Shown: positions 9,274-18,908, counted from the first letter of the stretch. The stretch is DNA of 64,000 bases from Clostridia bacterium (GCA_017437145.1 JAFSBT010000003.1:124001-188000), one strand, 5' to 3'. Notes: generated from the letters alone by a model not told the origin. Made by a program: numbers and translations.

Positions 9274-10719
9274 ATGAAAAGATTAACTAATATAATTTTA
9301 ACAATATTGCTTTTTATAGTATTATTATTTATATCAAATACTGTAGAAGCTACATCAATAAGTGCATCACCGTCAACTCCTCAAGTAGGTCAATCAGTAA
9401 CAATAACAGTTAGCGTGCCTAATGTTAATACTGTAGACCTAACAGCAACTGTTTCAGGAGCAGGAACTAGTGGAACTATAAGATTAGTTGATGGTTCATT
9501 AACAGGAGAGGCAAGAACATTTTCAAAAAGTATAACAGTTATACCAACATCAGCAGGTACAATAAATGTTTCTGTTTCATCTAGCTCAAATGCCGTTTTA
9601 AATGGACAATATGTTGGAGTTGGAGCTTCAAACAGTATAACAGTAATTGAAGTTCCAACAAACACTGGAAATCCAACAGGTGGAAGCTCAGGTTCTTCAG
9701 GAAATGCTAGTTCTAATTCAGGTTCAGCAAGTTCAACAAATAACAAACCATCAACTACAACACCAAAACCAGAAGAAAAGAAATCAAATGATTCAAAATT
9801 AACATCTTTATCTGTTGCTGAGGGTGTAATTGCGCCAGAATTTAGCGCAAGTGTTAAAGAATATACATTAAGTGTACCAAACGAAATAACAGCAATAAAT
9901 GTTACTGCAGCTACTAGTCATTCTAAAGCAAAATATAGTGTTGAAGGTGGAATAGACTTACAGGTAGGTGATAATGTAGTTAAAGTTATAGTAAAAGCAG
10001 AAGATGGAACTACATCTACATATACAATTACTGTTAATAGGGCAAGAGCAGAATTAGCTTTACAATCTTTAACTGTTTCATTTGCAGATGAAAATGGGGT
10101 TATAACAGAATTACCACTAACACCATTATTCTGCTTTGACGTATATGAATATACAATGGAAAAATTATCACACACAATAAAAAATTTAAATATAGAAGCA
10201 TTAGCAAACTTAGAAGGTGCTACAGTAAAAATTGAAGGAAATGAAGAATTAAAAGAAGGCGAAAATAAAATTATAATTACAATTACAATGCCTGCAGAAA
10301 CATCACCGGAAACAGGAGAAGTAATAAGAGAGGAAGAAATAAAAACATATACTATAACAGTTGAAAAAGAAGCTGAACCTATTGTTGTGCCACCAACATT
10401 TTGGGAAAAAGTACAAAATTGGTTTGCTGGAATAGGTGGATGGTTCGGTAATAATTCATCAAAAATACAAACAGGAAGTTTAATGTTTTGTTCAATTGCA
10501 ATGTTTGCTTTATCTATATATTTAGTTATAGATTATAAAAAATATAAAACATTAGTAGCAAAATTAAAACAATTAACAGAATTTAATTCTACAAATGAAG
10601 CAATTTCAGAATCAGTAATAACAGAAGAAAACAGTAATATTGTAGATGAAAATGAATTTATTCAAGAAGAAAATATTGAAACAAACGAAACAAAAAAGAA
10701 AACAGGAAGACATTTTTAA
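9274..10719 (+). CDS. Surface protein with Ig-like and cadherin-like beta-sandwich domains, membrane anchored
   Basis: 481 residues with a signal peptide (ILTILLFIVLLFISNTVEA). An N-terminal Ig-like domain runs over about residues 30-125. A Gly/Ser/Thr/Pro linker (about 130-168) precedes two cadherin-like beta-sandwich repeats (LTSLSVAEGVIAPEFSASVK and the SLTVSFADENG region). Near residue 400 there is a Trp-rich stretch (WFAGIGGWFGNNSS), then a membrane helix (LMFCSIAMFALSIYLVIDY) and a charged cytoplasmic tail of about 55 residues. AAGGAG precedes the start. The adjacent dockerin enzyme suggests this could be its surface scaffold, but no canonical cohesin motif was recognised. Confidence 0.7.
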   Translation: MKRLTNIILTILLFIVLLFISNTVEATSISASPSTPQVGQSVTITVSVPNVNTVDLTATVSGAGTSGTIRLVDGSLTGEARTFSKSITVIPTSAGTINVSVSSSSNAVLNGQYVGVGASNSITVIEVPTNTGNPTGGSSGSSGNASSNSGSASSTNNKPSTTTPKPEEKKSNDSKLTSLSVAEGVIAPEFSASVKEYTLSVPNEITAINVTAATSHSKAKYSVEGGIDLQVGDNVVKVIVKAEDGTTSTYTITVNRARAELALQSLTVSFADENGVITELPLTPLFCFDVYEYTMEKLSHTIKNLNIEALANLEGATVKIEGNEELKEGENKIIITITMPAETSPETGEVIREEEIKTYTITVEKEAEPIVVPPTFWEKVQNWFAGIGGWFGNNSSKIQTGSLMFCSIAMFALSIYLVIDYKKYKTLVAKLKQLTEFNSTNEAISESVITEENSNIVDENEFIQEENIETNETKKKTGRHF

Positions 10720-10731
10720 ATAATATAAATA

Positions 10732-10762
10732 AAAAACATCGCATTATGCGGTGTTTTTTTAT
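10732..10762 (+). terminator. Rho-independent terminator
   Basis: Hairpin ACATCGCAT/ATGCGGTGT followed by seven T, directly after the surface-protein gene. Confidence 0.85.
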
Positions 10763-10783
10763 AACCGAAGGTCATATTTTAAA

Positions 10784-10883
10784 AGTAGTATATAAATATT
10801 TCGAATTGAAAGCTTTAAGAGTGCTAGCATACGGATAACCCGTGAGACCTTTAAAGTTTCAATGAGAAAATTTATATACTACT
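10784..10883. repeat. 100-bp inverted repeat element, copy 2
   Basis: Reverse complement of the element at 6110-6209, including terminal AGTAGTATATAAAT...ATTTATATACTACT and the central GCTAGCATACGGATAACCCG. The copies face each other around a 4.5-kb three-gene block. Confidence 0.85.
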
Positions 10884-10974
10884 ATTTTTAATATTTATAT
10901 AATAAATTTATTGATAATTTTTCATAAAAGTAATAAAGTCGCATATATTTAAATAAAACAGGAGGTAAATATAT

Positions 10975-11523
10975 ATGGAATATCAAGACTACGAAAACTA
11001 TATGAGAGGTATATTAGGATACAATCCTGATTATAATACCATTTATAATAATTCTTATTCAAATTTTGGAGAAGACAGATATTATCAAGATTTTTATAAC
11101 ACAGCTGCAAACATAAATATAAACACAAACAATGAAGAGTTAAACAATATGTATCCTGAAATCTATAAAGTTACATATCCAATAGTTTGTAAATTCTGTA
11201 TGCAAAACCAAAACAGAAGAATAGACGAAGAATTATTAAATAATATGACAAATGAAATTTACGATATTATTGAACCTGAAAACGATAGAAGTAGCTCACA
11301 AACAAAACAATCTGCTCCACTACGAAATGGAGATGTAAGAAATCCGAATGCAAAAGAACCTGAAGAAAAACGAGAACCACGAAGAAGAAATAGGTTATTA
11401 CAGGATTTAATTAGAATTTTAATTCTAAGAGAATTTATAAATAGACCCGGAGGAATGAATCCGCCACCTCCAAGACCAAGACCACAACCACCATTTTTTA
11501 ATCAACCATACAGACCATTTTAA
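10975..11523 (+). CDS. Uncharacterised Tyr/Asn/Pro-rich protein, possible spore coat component
   Basis: 182 residues, no signal peptide or membrane segment. The N-terminal 50 residues are rich in Tyr, Asn and Asp. A central helical part (LNNMYPEIYKVTYPIVCKFC) resembles short hypothetical proteins of spore-forming Clostridia. A basic linker (EKREPRRRNRLLQDLIRI) leads to a Pro-rich tail ending PPPPRPRPQPPFF. CAGGAGGT gives a strong ribosome binding site. The composition recalls spore coat proteins, which is only a suggestion. It stands alone between the repeat element and a hairpin. Confidence 0.5.
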   Translation: MEYQDYENYMRGILGYNPDYNTIYNNSYSNFGEDRYYQDFYNTAANININTNNEELNNMYPEIYKVTYPIVCKFCMQNQNRRIDEELLNNMTNEIYDIIEPENDRSSSQTKQSAPLRNGDVRNPNAKEPEEKREPRRRNRLLQDLIRILILREFINRPGGMNPPPPRPRPQPPFFNQPYRPF

Positions 11524-11531
11524 ATAAATAA

Positions 11532-11605
11532 TTAATAGTGAATAATGAATAATATAAGAAAGAATTTGCTGTAAAACAGCAAATTCTAACATTCATTATT
11601 CATTA
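11532..11605. repeat. Heptad-flanked palindromic repeat (hairpin AGAATTTGCTG type)
   Basis: A perfect hairpin AGAATTTGCTG-TAAAA-CAGCAAATTCT (11561-11587) is flanked by degenerate 7-base-period repeats of the type ATTCATT/AATGAAT. The same hairpin recurs at 51847-51873 and a relative at 52685-52709. It may also terminate the preceding gene. Confidence 0.75.
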
Positions 11606-11687
11606 AATTAATAAATTTTTTATCACATAAAAATATTATTAATTGCACATACTAACATTAAATAATAAACAGAAAGGCTGGTAAAAA

Positions 11688-12125
11688 ATGAAAGTAAAAG
11701 AATGTATGTGTAATGATGTTTCTTGTGTTAAACCAGAAGCAAAAGTATGTGAAGTTGCAAAACTAATGTTAGACAAGCATGTAGGATGTATACCGGTGTG
11801 TGATAACAATAATAAAGTTGTAGGATTAGTAACAGATAGAGATTTAATTCTTCGTAGCTTAGCATGTAATAAAGATACAAATAAAACTCCTATAAGTGAA
11901 GTTATGACAACAAAAGTATATGAAATTTCATCTGAAGCAGATATATCTGAGGCAAGTAAAATGATGTCAGAGTGCCAAATAAGAAGAATTCCTGTAGTTG
12001 ATAATAATTCTATTGTAGGAATTATCACTTTAGGAGACTTAACAAAAAAATGTGATACAAATCAAATTTCTAGTACAGTTGAAGGAATTTGCAAATGCGG
12101 AAAAAATGCAAAGAATGCAGAGTAG
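11688..12125 (+). CDS. CBS-domain pair protein
   Basis: 145 residues made of two CBS motifs (KVKECMCNDVSCVKPEAKV... and PISEVMTTKVYEISSEADI...), each with the GLVTDRDL or GIITLGDL type ending. Such stand-alone CBS proteins usually bind adenosyl nucleotides and regulate a partner. It is Cys-rich for its size, with a terminal GICKCGKN motif that might bind metal. The ribosome binding site is weak (AAAGG). It ends 12 bases before ytvI, so the two may be co-transcribed. Confidence 0.85.
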   Translation: MKVKECMCNDVSCVKPEAKVCEVAKLMLDKHVGCIPVCDNNNKVVGLVTDRDLILRSLACNKDTNKTPISEVMTTKVYEISSEADISEASKMMSECQIRRIPVVDNNSIVGIITLGDLTKKCDTNQISSTVEGICKCGKNAKNAE

Positions 12126-12137
12126 GGAGGAAGTATA

Positions 12138-13224
12138 ATGGTAATAGATATGAATTATTGGATAAAAGTTTTAAAAAGACTTAGTTTATTCATCATATCT
12201 ATTGCTGTTATTTTTTTAGGTTTAAAACTCGCAATATTTTACATACCTTTTTTAATTGGTTTTATAATATCTTTATTAATAGAACCAATTATAAAATTTA
12301 TAAGTAAAAAGACTTCTTTAACTAGAAAGACAAGTTCTGTGATTGTTCTTATAATATTCTTTATGATTTTATTATCATTAATAACTTTTGGTATAATAAC
12401 ACTGATTACAGAATCATATAATTTATTACAAAATTCAAATGTATATTTACAAAAAATTTATGATATGCTTAGTAAAATTAATTTAAATAGATTAAATTTA
12501 CCAGATCAGATTGTTTCATTAATTAGCAGTTCAACAGAAAATGTCATATCATTCATTAATAATTTTATAGTAGATATTTTAACTAATATTCTTCAAGGTA
12601 TAAAATCATTACCTATAATAGGCGTTTATATTGTTATAACTATTTTATCAACTTATTTTATATGTTCTGATAAATTATTTATTTTAGATCAATTAGAACA
12701 TCATTTTCCAAGTATATGGTTAAAAAAATTTAGAAGCAAATTGAAAAAGATAATATCTTCATTAGGCTGTTATTTAAAAGCAGAAGCGATACTAGTAGGT
12801 ATTACTTTTTTAGAAGTCTTAATTCGGATTATATATTTTTAAATGGGTAGGACTAGATGTAAAATTTCCATTAATAATTGCTATAGTAATAGCATTTGTT
12901 GATGCTTTACCTATATTAGGGGCAGGAACAGTTTTAATTCCATGGGCTATAATTTCTGCATGTAATGGTAATATTACATTAGGAATATGTTTAATAGTTT
13001 TATATGTTATAGTACTAGTGGTAAGACAATTTTTAGAACCTAGAATTGTAAGTAATAAAATTGGTATACATCCTATATTTACTTTGATTGCAATGTATAC
13101 AGGATTTAAAATATCAGGATTAATCGGTTTATTTATAGGTCCAATTATTTTTATAATATTAAAAGATATTTTCAGCACAATGATTGATGAGGGAGTAGTA
13201 AAAAATATAATGAATAGAACATAA
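12138..13224 (+). CDS. ytvI: AI-2E/YtvI-type membrane protein, read through a +1 shift at CGG
   Basis: Dropping one C at 12825 joins two frames into a 361-residue multi-pass protein of the AI-2E exporter superfamily. Seven or more hydrophobic segments are visible. The segment after the junction, ALPILGAGTVLIPWA, is typical of the sporulation membrane protein YtvI branch. The rest ends with the conserved RQFLEPRIVSNKIGIHPIF and a final IGPIIF helix. Zero-frame reading stops five codons after CGG. GGGAGG precedes the ATG. The junction is in the middle of a conserved helix (EVLIGLYIF), so a break there would destroy the protein. The name rests on family resemblance; other permease subfamilies remain possible. 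Confidence 0.82.
12825..12827 (+). other. +1 frameshift site 3: CGG in ytvI
   Basis: CGG follows ATT. Skipping C gives GGA and continues as GLYIFKWVGL. The zero frame ends IIYF-stop. Confidence 0.9.
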
Positions 13225-13225
13225 C

Positions 13226-13254
13226 TTGCATAAATAGACATAATGTGGTATAAT
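13226..13254 (+). promoter_or_regulatory. Promoter of first TAAEIR-family cassette
   Basis: TTGCAT, 17-base spacer, TATAAT, with TGG immediately before the -10 (extended -10). Confidence 0.85.
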
Positions 13255-13296
13255 CTTGATGCAGTTGAAAAAATTTTTTATTAGGAGGAACTCACT

Positions 13297-13872
13297 ATGA
13301 ATAACATCTATACTGCAGCCGAAATCAGAAAGTCGCTTAAAGCGGCAGATGCACAGCGCAATGCTGAAAGAGAAGTCGAAAAGTTTTCTGTTAAAGTCGC
13401 TCAGATGGTCGACAGAATGTATGACTATTCAATGAGATTGCATTTCATCGACTTTGATTCAGCGATTCCGGACTTCTTCAATTCTGAATGGGTAACAAAA
13501 ATGCTCCAGGGAACAGGATTTGCCATAAGGGAACGTGAGTATGAGGACAGTGAAAAAATTTACTACCTTGTAATAACGGATGCAACAAACACCCAGGGCA
13601 TTTTCGGACACTCGCCCAAAGAAATTTATGAACGCTACAAAGAAAAAATGCAGGGCGTTTCAGATGAGGAATACACTGAGGCAAGAGAATGGCTTCTTCA
13701 TGAGCTTGAACTTGTTACCTCAGGAATGTATACACCCAGGGAAACAATGATTGTTCCCAAAGAGCACATGAAGGTTGCAGAAAAAGGACTCTTCCGTGAA
13801 GACGTGGAAAGTTATGGCTATACCTACTTGAGAAGAGGTAATGAGATAACTATATACGTTTCTATGGATTAA
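13297..13872 (+). CDS. Unknown small protein, TAAEIR family, copy 1
   Basis: 191 residues of unrecognised family. The N-terminus has YTAAEIRKSLKAADAQ, a charged helical stretch and KMYD-like RMYDYSMRL. A central part has GTGFAIRER and FGHSPKEI, then a helix ending EWLLHELE. The C-terminal strand pair is YGYTYLRRGNEITIYV. The two following genes share this plan (TAAEIR start, ..TGF.., FGY, YGY.., final IYV/IKI strand), so they are tandem paralogs. It has its own promoter, AGGAGG site and terminator. Codon use is richer in C/G (CGC, GTC, CCC) than in the neighbours, suggesting transfer. No signal peptide; function unknown. Confidence 0.65.
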   Translation: MNNIYTAAEIRKSLKAADAQRNAEREVEKFSVKVAQMVDRMYDYSMRLHFIDFDSAIPDFFNSEWVTKMLQGTGFAIREREYEDSEKIYYLVITDATNTQGIFGHSPKEIYERYKEKMQGVSDEEYTEAREWLLHELELVTSGMYTPRETMIVPKEHMKVAEKGLFREDVESYGYTYLRRGNEITIYVSMD

Positions 13873-13881
13873 ACCTCTGCC

Positions 13882-13914
13882 GGCGCCTGTGAAAAACAGG
13901 CGCTGTTTCTTTTT
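13882..13914 (+). terminator. Terminator of cassette copy 1
   Basis: GCGCCTG-TGAAAAA-CAGGCGC hairpin followed by TGTTTCTTTTT. Nearly the same hairpin follows the other two copies. Confidence 0.9.
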
Positions 13915-13924
13915 ATAATCAAAT

Positions 13925-13953
13925 TTGAAAAAATTAACATAATATGATATAAT
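13925..13953 (+). promoter_or_regulatory. Promoter of second TAAEIR-family cassette
   Basis: TTGAAA, 17-base spacer, TATAAT with TGA before the -10. Confidence 0.8.
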
Positions 13954-13990
13954 AAAAGAGCAGTATAATTTTAAAAGGAGGTTGCTATTA

Positions 13991-14575
13991 ATGGCTATCA
14001 TAAGTGCTGCAGAATTAAGAACAATCATCGAAACGAACGAAATTCAGAAGGAAAAGGAGTTTTTTGATGCATTTAAAGAAGCTGTAAGAACAGCAATTAA
14101 ATCAATGTACGAAGAAGGCCGCTTAGGCTGGACAATAGAAACACTTAAAGTTTCAAAAACGTTCATTGAATCGGCAGATGTAACGAAATTCTTTAAAGGA
14201 ACTGGATTTTCAGTACGCAAACCTGACTTAAGCGATGAATGTGTTGTTTATGTTGTCGATGTTTCATCAACTAACGCCTTTTTTGGGTATACTTGTATCG
14301 AAATTGGCGAGAGAGCTATTGAACGTGAACAAAAAGAAGCTGAAAAAAGGTTGAAAAGAACGGAAGAATGGATAACAAAGGAACTTGAATCCGCAACTAC
14401 AAAAATGGCTAAGGAATTAACAAGAGAATGTAAGATAAGGATTCCGAAAGACATTTATGAAGATTTAATCTGTTACGACGCTATAAAAAATGCTATCACT
14501 GAAGCGATTTCTAGTTACGGATATTCTTTCGTTAGAAGCACGGTAACAATCAAAATTTTTGCTCCAGAGGTATAA
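13991..14575 (+). CDS. Unknown small protein, TAAEIR family, copy 2
   Basis: 194 residues from the ATG at 13991, placed 9 bases after AAAGGAGG; an upstream in-frame TTG at 13982 abuts that site and is unlikely. It shares the plan of its neighbours: SAAELRTIIETNEIQ, KSMYEEGR, KGTGFSVRKPDL, FFGYTCIEIGE, EEWITKELESATTKMAKEL and a final YGYSFVRSTVTIKIF. Mostly helical and charged, soluble, no known motif. The repeated EL.TATTKMA helix recurs in copy 3 as ELETATEEMAKF. Function unknown. Confidence 0.65.
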   Translation: MAIISAAELRTIIETNEIQKEKEFFDAFKEAVRTAIKSMYEEGRLGWTIETLKVSKTFIESADVTKFFKGTGFSVRKPDLSDECVVYVVDVSSTNAFFGYTCIEIGERAIEREQKEAEKRLKRTEEWITKELESATTKMAKELTRECKIRIPKDIYEDLICYDAIKNAITEAISSYGYSFVRSTVTIKIFAPEV

Positions 14576-14585
14576 ACCTCCGCCG

Positions 14586-14614
14586 GCGCCTGTGAAAACA
14601 GGCGCTGTTTTTTT
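14586..14614 (+). terminator. Terminator of cassette copy 2
   Basis: GCGCCTGTGAAAACAGGCGC hairpin followed by a run of seven T. Confidence 0.9.
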
Positions 14615-14647
14615 GTATAAATATTTATTGTTAATAATATAGTTAGC

Positions 14648-14676
14648 TTGCACAAATAGACATAATATGGTATAAT
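14648..14676 (+). promoter_or_regulatory. Promoter of third TAAEIR-family cassette
   Basis: TTGCAC, 17-base spacer, TATAAT with TGG before the -10; nearly identical to the promoter at 13226. Confidence 0.85.
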
Positions 14677-14715
14677 TTCAATGCAGTAAAATATAGCAAG
14701 GAGGTTACTACACCT

Positions 14716-15252
14716 ATGAAAACTGCAGCTGAGATTCGTGCGCTTATTGATGCAGATAACAAAAAGAAATTGGCTAAAGACCTCAAAAAGTTCATTTCAA
14801 CTGTTAAAGATACAGTAAAGAAAATGTATGATGAGGAAAAAAGCTCGTATCCACTTCCTTTTACTCCCAGTCACGAGAAATTCATAGATTCCGATTGTTT
14901 TCGCGATTGTATGAAAGATACAGGATTTTGGGCAGGTGATAAAAACAAGAATGGTGAATGGTCAATTATAATTTATGAATTAAGTGATAACAAAAAATTT
15001 GGTTACAGCTCAACTGAAATCACCGAAAAAATCAAAAAAACAAAAGAAACAAACGAGGAAAACTGCAAGAAATGGTTTATGGGAGAACTTGAAACCGCTA
15101 CTGAAGAAATGGCTAAATTTCATTTAGAGGGATCTTGGCCCTTTTATTTTCCTCAGGAATATAGAAGCTGTACAGAACTTATTTCTTCAATTGCAAAGGA
15201 ATACGGATTTGATGTTGAATTTGATAAGACCGAACTGTTTATTAAAATTTAA
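14716..15252 (+). CDS. Unknown small protein, TAAEIR family, copy 3
   Basis: 178 residues. It starts KTAAEIRALIDADNKKKLA, followed by KKMYDEEK, KDTGFWAGDK, KFGYSSTEITEK, the helix GELETATEEMAKFH and a terminal FDVEFDKTELFIKI strand pair. These landmarks align with the two genes before it, though overall identity looks modest, so the duplications are old or the copies evolve fast. AAGGAGG lies 11 bases upstream. No signal peptide or membrane segment. Function unknown. Confidence 0.65.
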   Translation: MKTAAEIRALIDADNKKKLAKDLKKFISTVKDTVKKMYDEEKSSYPLPFTPSHEKFIDSDCFRDCMKDTGFWAGDKNKNGEWSIIIYELSDNKKFGYSSTEITEKIKKTKETNEENCKKWFMGELETATEEMAKFHLEGSWPFYFPQEYRSCTELISSIAKEYGFDVEFDKTELFIKI

Positions 15253-15261
15253 CCTCTGCCG

Positions 15262-15296
15262 GCGTCTGTGAAAAACAGGCGCTGTTTCTTTTTTTA
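15262..15296 (+). terminator. Terminator of cassette copy 3
   Basis: GCGTCTG-TGAAAAA-CAGGCGC with one wobble pair, followed by TGTTTCTTTTTTT. Confidence 0.85.
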
Positions 15297-15830
15297 TAAG
15301 GCAACCGATGTTGGAATATATGTGTCATCTGGCATAGTTACTAATTCATCTTCAGGTTCTTCAGTTGATTCTATTCTATCTATTTTTACAATAGGAATTT
15401 CACCTTTATAATAACCTTTTTTTATTGTTCCTGTAATTTTAACCCATGAGTTTTCAGGATATTCAATCAATTTATCACACTCGCATAAAAATCCTACAAC
15501 AAAAGTTGCATTAGGATCATTTGTCATCATATTTCTTGCTAAAACAAATTGTTTTTCATTAAAATCTTTTAATCTATAAACATATCCAGTAAAACAAATT
15601 TCCTTTCCTATATAAGTATCTATGTCCTCATAAACAGCTTTTAAAACGTTTGTATAGTTATTTGAATCTATATAATTGATATCTACATTTGCATTATCTT
15701 TAACTTTAAAGCTAGAAGATAATAATTTACATGAAGACATTAAAAACATTGCTGAAACAATTATTACTAGTATTGCAAATACTATTTTAAACAATGATTT
15801 TCCATTTAATTTGATATTATAAATAAACAT
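15294..15830 (-). CDS. Membrane-anchored OB-fold protein (DUF1980/TIGR03943-like)
   Basis: 178 residues. A hydrophobic N-terminal segment (KIVFAILVIIVSAMFLMSSC) may be a helix or a lipoprotein signal with Cys at its end. The outer domain has the pattern YIGKEICFTGYVYRLKDF...FVLARNMMT...VGFLCE...WVKITGTI, which matches the C-terminal OB-like domain of the YcgQ/TIGR03943 family (often beside permeases). Here it stands alone, convergent with the third unknown cassette. GAGGT precedes the ATG. Function not known. Confidence 0.65.
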   Translation of the reverse strand: MFIYNIKLNGKSLFKIVFAILVIIVSAMFLMSSCKLLSSSFKVKDNANVDINYIDSNNYTNVLKAVYEDIDTYIGKEICFTGYVYRLKDFNEKQFVLARNMMTNDPNATFVVGFLCECDKLIEYPENSWVKITGTIKKGYYKGEIPIVKIDRIESTEEPEDELVTMPDDTYIPTSVAL

Positions 15831-15920
15831 ATAAAAACCTCACTTTTATGTATTTCAAATAAGATAGATAACAATATATTCTTATTTGTTACAGTTTAGT
15901 AGAAATATAACATACTATCA

Positions 15921-16013
15921 GAAGTGTGGAGTGTGATGTGGGAAGTGAGCTTTTTATAATCTTTCTTCTTAGAAATGTTTACTATCACACCTCGCACCTC
16001 ACACATCCCACAT
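15921..16013. repeat. Heptad-phased palindromic repeat (CACACCT type)
   Basis: Left arm AGTGTGG AGTGTGA TGTGGGA and right arm CACACCT CGCACCT CACACAT CCCACAT have a 7-base period and pair imperfectly. The rest of the 339-bp gap before secA (15831-16169) is AT-rich; only the secA leader was seen in it. Confidence 0.7.
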
Positions 16014-16169
16014 CAATACTGATCACAAATTTTAACATTAAAAAATATCAACTAAACTTTATTTTTAATTACTAAATTCTATGTGATTTTATTGCAATAT
16101 ATTCTAATTCATGATATATTTTGTTGAGAGAAAACAATAATTATACAATCAGAAAAGAGGTTATTTTTA

Positions 16170-18908
16170 ATGGGATTATTTAAATCATATAGTGAAAAAG
16201 AAGTTAAAAGAGTTAGACCTTTAGTTGAAAAAATAAATTCATTAGAAGAGAGTATTTCAAAATTATCAGATAAAGAATTACAAGGAAAAACAGCTGAATT
16301 AAAAGAAAAATTAGCAAATGGTAAAACATTAGATGATATTTTACCAGAGGCTTTTGCTGTTGTTAGAGAAGCTTCAAAAAGAGTTTTAGGAATGAGACAT
16401 TTTGATGTTCAGTTAATTGGTGGAATTATATTACACCAAGGTAGAATTGCAGAAATGAAAACTGGAGAAGGTAAAACATTAGTTGGAACTTTACCTGTAT
16501 ACTTAAATGCCTTAATAGGAAAAGGTGTACATGTTGTTACTGTAAATGATTACCTAGCTAAAAGAGATAGTGAATGGATGGGTAAATTATACAAATTCTT
16601 AGGATTAACAGTTGGACTTATTGTTCAAGGAATGAATAAAGCTCAAAAACAAGCTGCATACAATTGTGATATAACATATGGAACAAACAATGAATATGGA
16701 TTCGATTATTTAAGAGATAACATGGTTATACATAAAGAACAAATGGTTCAAAGACCACTTAATTATGCTATAGTAGATGAAATAGATAGTATTTTAATAG
16801 ATGAGGCGCGTACGCCATTAATTATTTCTGGAACAGCCAATGAATCTTCTATTTTATATCAACAAGCAAATGATTTTGTAAGAAAACTATCTTCAAAAGT
16901 TATAATTGAAGAAGATGTAAAAAATGAGGAACAAGCAGAGGATAATGAAAACTATGATTACATAGTAGATTTAAAAGCAAAATCATCATCACTAACTGCA
17001 AAAGGTATTAAAAAAGCAGAAGAATTCTTTAAATTAGAAAATCTAAATGATATAGACAACTCAGAAATAGTTCATCATATAAATCAAGCATTAAGAGCAC
17101 ATGGTGTAATGAAAAATGAAATAGATTACATTGTAAAAGATGGAGAAGTATTAATTGTTGATGAATTTACAGGAAGAATTATGTATGGAAGAAGATATAA
17201 CAATGGACTTCATCAAGCAATTGAAGCTAAAGAACATGTTAAAATAGCTAATGAATCAAAAACTTTAGCAACCATTACATTCCAAAACTATTTCAGAATG
17301 TATGATAAGTTAGCTGGTATGACAGGTACAGCAATGACAGAAGAATCTGAATTTAGAGAAATCTATAATTTAGATGTTATATCAATTCCAACAAACAAAC
17401 CTATGATTAGAAAAGATCAAAATGATGTTATTTATAAAAATGAAAGAGCAAAATTTAATGCTGTTGTTAGAGATATAAAAGAAAGTTATGAAAAAGGTCA
17501 ACCAGTTTTAGTTGGTACAGTTTCAATTGAAAAATCAGAAAAGTTAAGTAGTATATTAAAAAGAGAAGGTATAAAACATGAAGTTTTAAATGCTAAATAT
17601 CATGAAAAAGAAGCTTCTATTATTGCACAAGCAGGAAAGTTTGGAGCAGTTACAATTGCTACAAATATGGCAGGACGTGGTACAGACATTATGCTTGGAG
17701 GAAACAGTGAATTCTTAGCAAAACAAGAAATGAAAAAACGTGGATACAGTGACGAACTAATTGAACAATCTACAGCTCATAATGAAACAGATGACGAAGA
17801 AATTTTAAATGCTAGAAAAGTATTTGCTGAGTACGAACAAAAATTTAATGATGAAATAAAAGAAGAAAAAGAAAAAGTTTTAGCTGCAGGTGGTTTAAAA
17901 ATTATAGGAACAGAAAGACATGAGTCTAGAAGAATTGATAATCAGTTAAGAGGACGTAGTGGACGTCAAGGAGATCCAGGAGAATCAAGATTCTATATTT
18001 CACTTGAAGATGATTTGATGAAAATTTTCGGTGGAGATATGGTTACTTCTGTATATAATTCTTTAGGTGTAGATGAAAATATGCCTTTACAAATGGGCCT
18101 TTTATCAAAAACAGTTGAATCAGCACAAAGAAAAGTAGAAGGAAAACATTTCAGCATTAGAAAACATGTATTACAATATGATGATGTTATGAATACTCAA
18201 AGAGAAATAATCTATGGTGAAAGACGTCAAGTTTTAGATGGAGAAAACTTAAAAGATAAAATATTAAAAATGTTTTCTACTGTTGCAGAACAAATTGTAT
18301 TATCACATGTTGGTGAAGAGTTAAATGTAGAAGGATTAAAAGCTGATATAAAAACTCAATTTGGTATAACTAATTTAGAATCTTTAGAAGCTAAACATAT
18401 AAATGAAGCTAAAGTTATTGAAGAAGTTAATGAAAAAATTCTAGATAAATACAGTAAAAAAGAAGAAGAGTTTGGAGAAGCAGATTTAAGAGAAGTAGAA
18501 AGAGTAGTAATGCTTAAAGTTGTTGACCAAAAATGGATGAACCATATTGATAGCATGGATGAATTAAAAGATGGAATAGGATTAAGAGCATATGGACAGA
18601 AAGACCCAGTAGTTCAATATAGAATTGAAGGTTTTGACATGTTCGACCAAATGGTTAATGATATAAAATTTGATGTAACAAAAATATTATTAAATATTGA
18701 TAGAACTGATAGAAAAGAAAGAAAAGATACTGTAAAAATAACTAAGGAAGGATTACAAAATGTTTTAAACAATGCAGGTCCAAAGGTAAATAAAGAACAT
18801 CCAGTTCAAACTACTGTAGTAAATAATGAACCCAAAATAGGTAGAAATGACCCTTGTAGTTGCGGCAGTGGTAAAAAATACAAAAATTGTTGTGGTAGAA
18901 ATCAATAA
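16170..18908 (+). CDS. secA: Protein translocase ATPase SecA
   Basis: 912 residues, full length. Walker A is in [14 protein letters not shown] and the DEAD-like box in [16 protein letters not shown]. The pre-protein cross-linking domain, second helicase domain ([32 protein letters not shown]) and helical wing/scaffold follow. The C-terminal zinc-binding tail [14 protein letters not shown] is intact. SecA drives export through SecYEG, consistent with the many signal peptides in this window. AGAGG precedes the ATG. Monocistronic by position. No in-frame CGG. Confidence 0.98.
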   Translation: MGLFKSYSEKEVKRVRPLVEKINSLEESISKLSDKELQGKTAELKEKLANGKTLDDILPEAFAVVREASKRVLGMRHFDVQLIGGIILHQGRIAEMKTGEGKTLVGTLPVYLNALIGKGVHVVTVNDYLAKRDSEWMGKLYKFLGLTVGLIVQGMNKAQKQAAYNCDITYGTNNEYGFDYLRDNMVIHKEQMVQRPLNYAIVDEIDSILIDEARTPLIISGTANESSILYQQANDFVRKLSSKVIIEEDVKNEEQAEDNENYDYIVDLKAKSSSLTAKGIKKAEEFFKLENLNDIDNSEIVHHINQALRAHGVMKNEIDYIVKDGEVLIVDEFTGRIMYGRRYNNGLHQAIEAKEHVKIANESKTLATITFQNYFRMYDKLAGMTGTAMTEESEFREIYNLDVISIPTNKPMIRKDQNDVIYKNERAKFNAVVRDIKESYEKGQPVLVGTVSIEKSEKLSSILKREGIKHEVLNAKYHEKEASIIAQAGKFGAVTIATNMAGRGTDIMLGGNSEFLAKQEMKKRGYSDELIEQSTAHNETDDEEILNARKVFAEYEQKFNDEIKEEKEKVLAAGGLKIIGTERHESRRIDNQLRGRSGRQGDPGESRFYISLEDDLMKIFGGDMVTSVYNSLGVDENMPLQMGLLSKTVESAQRKVEGKHFSIRKHVLQYDDVMNTQREIIYGERRQVLDGENLKDKILKMFSTVAEQIVLSHVGEELNVEGLKADIKTQFGITNLESLEAKHINEAKVIEEVNEKILDKYSKKEEEFGEADLREVERVVMLKVVDQKWMNHIDSMDELKDGIGLRAYGQKDPVVQYRIEGFDMFDQMVNDIKFDVTKILLNIDRTDRKERKDTVKITKEGLQNVLNNAGPKVNKEHPVQTTVVNNEPKIGRNDPCSCGSGKKYKNCCGRNQ

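Noticed and set aside
9390..9746. Minus-strand 118-residue reading frame opposite the cadherin-like gene
   Set aside because: It is a shadow of a repetitive Thr/Val-rich coding region with no ribosome site or family resemblance.
11532..11605. CRISPR array
   Set aside because: Repeats are 7-base degenerate units and hairpins, without constant repeats and unique spacers; no cas genes are present.
11639..12028. Minus-strand 129-residue frame opposite the CBS gene
   Set aside because: Antisense shadow; the plus-strand CBS motifs are clear.
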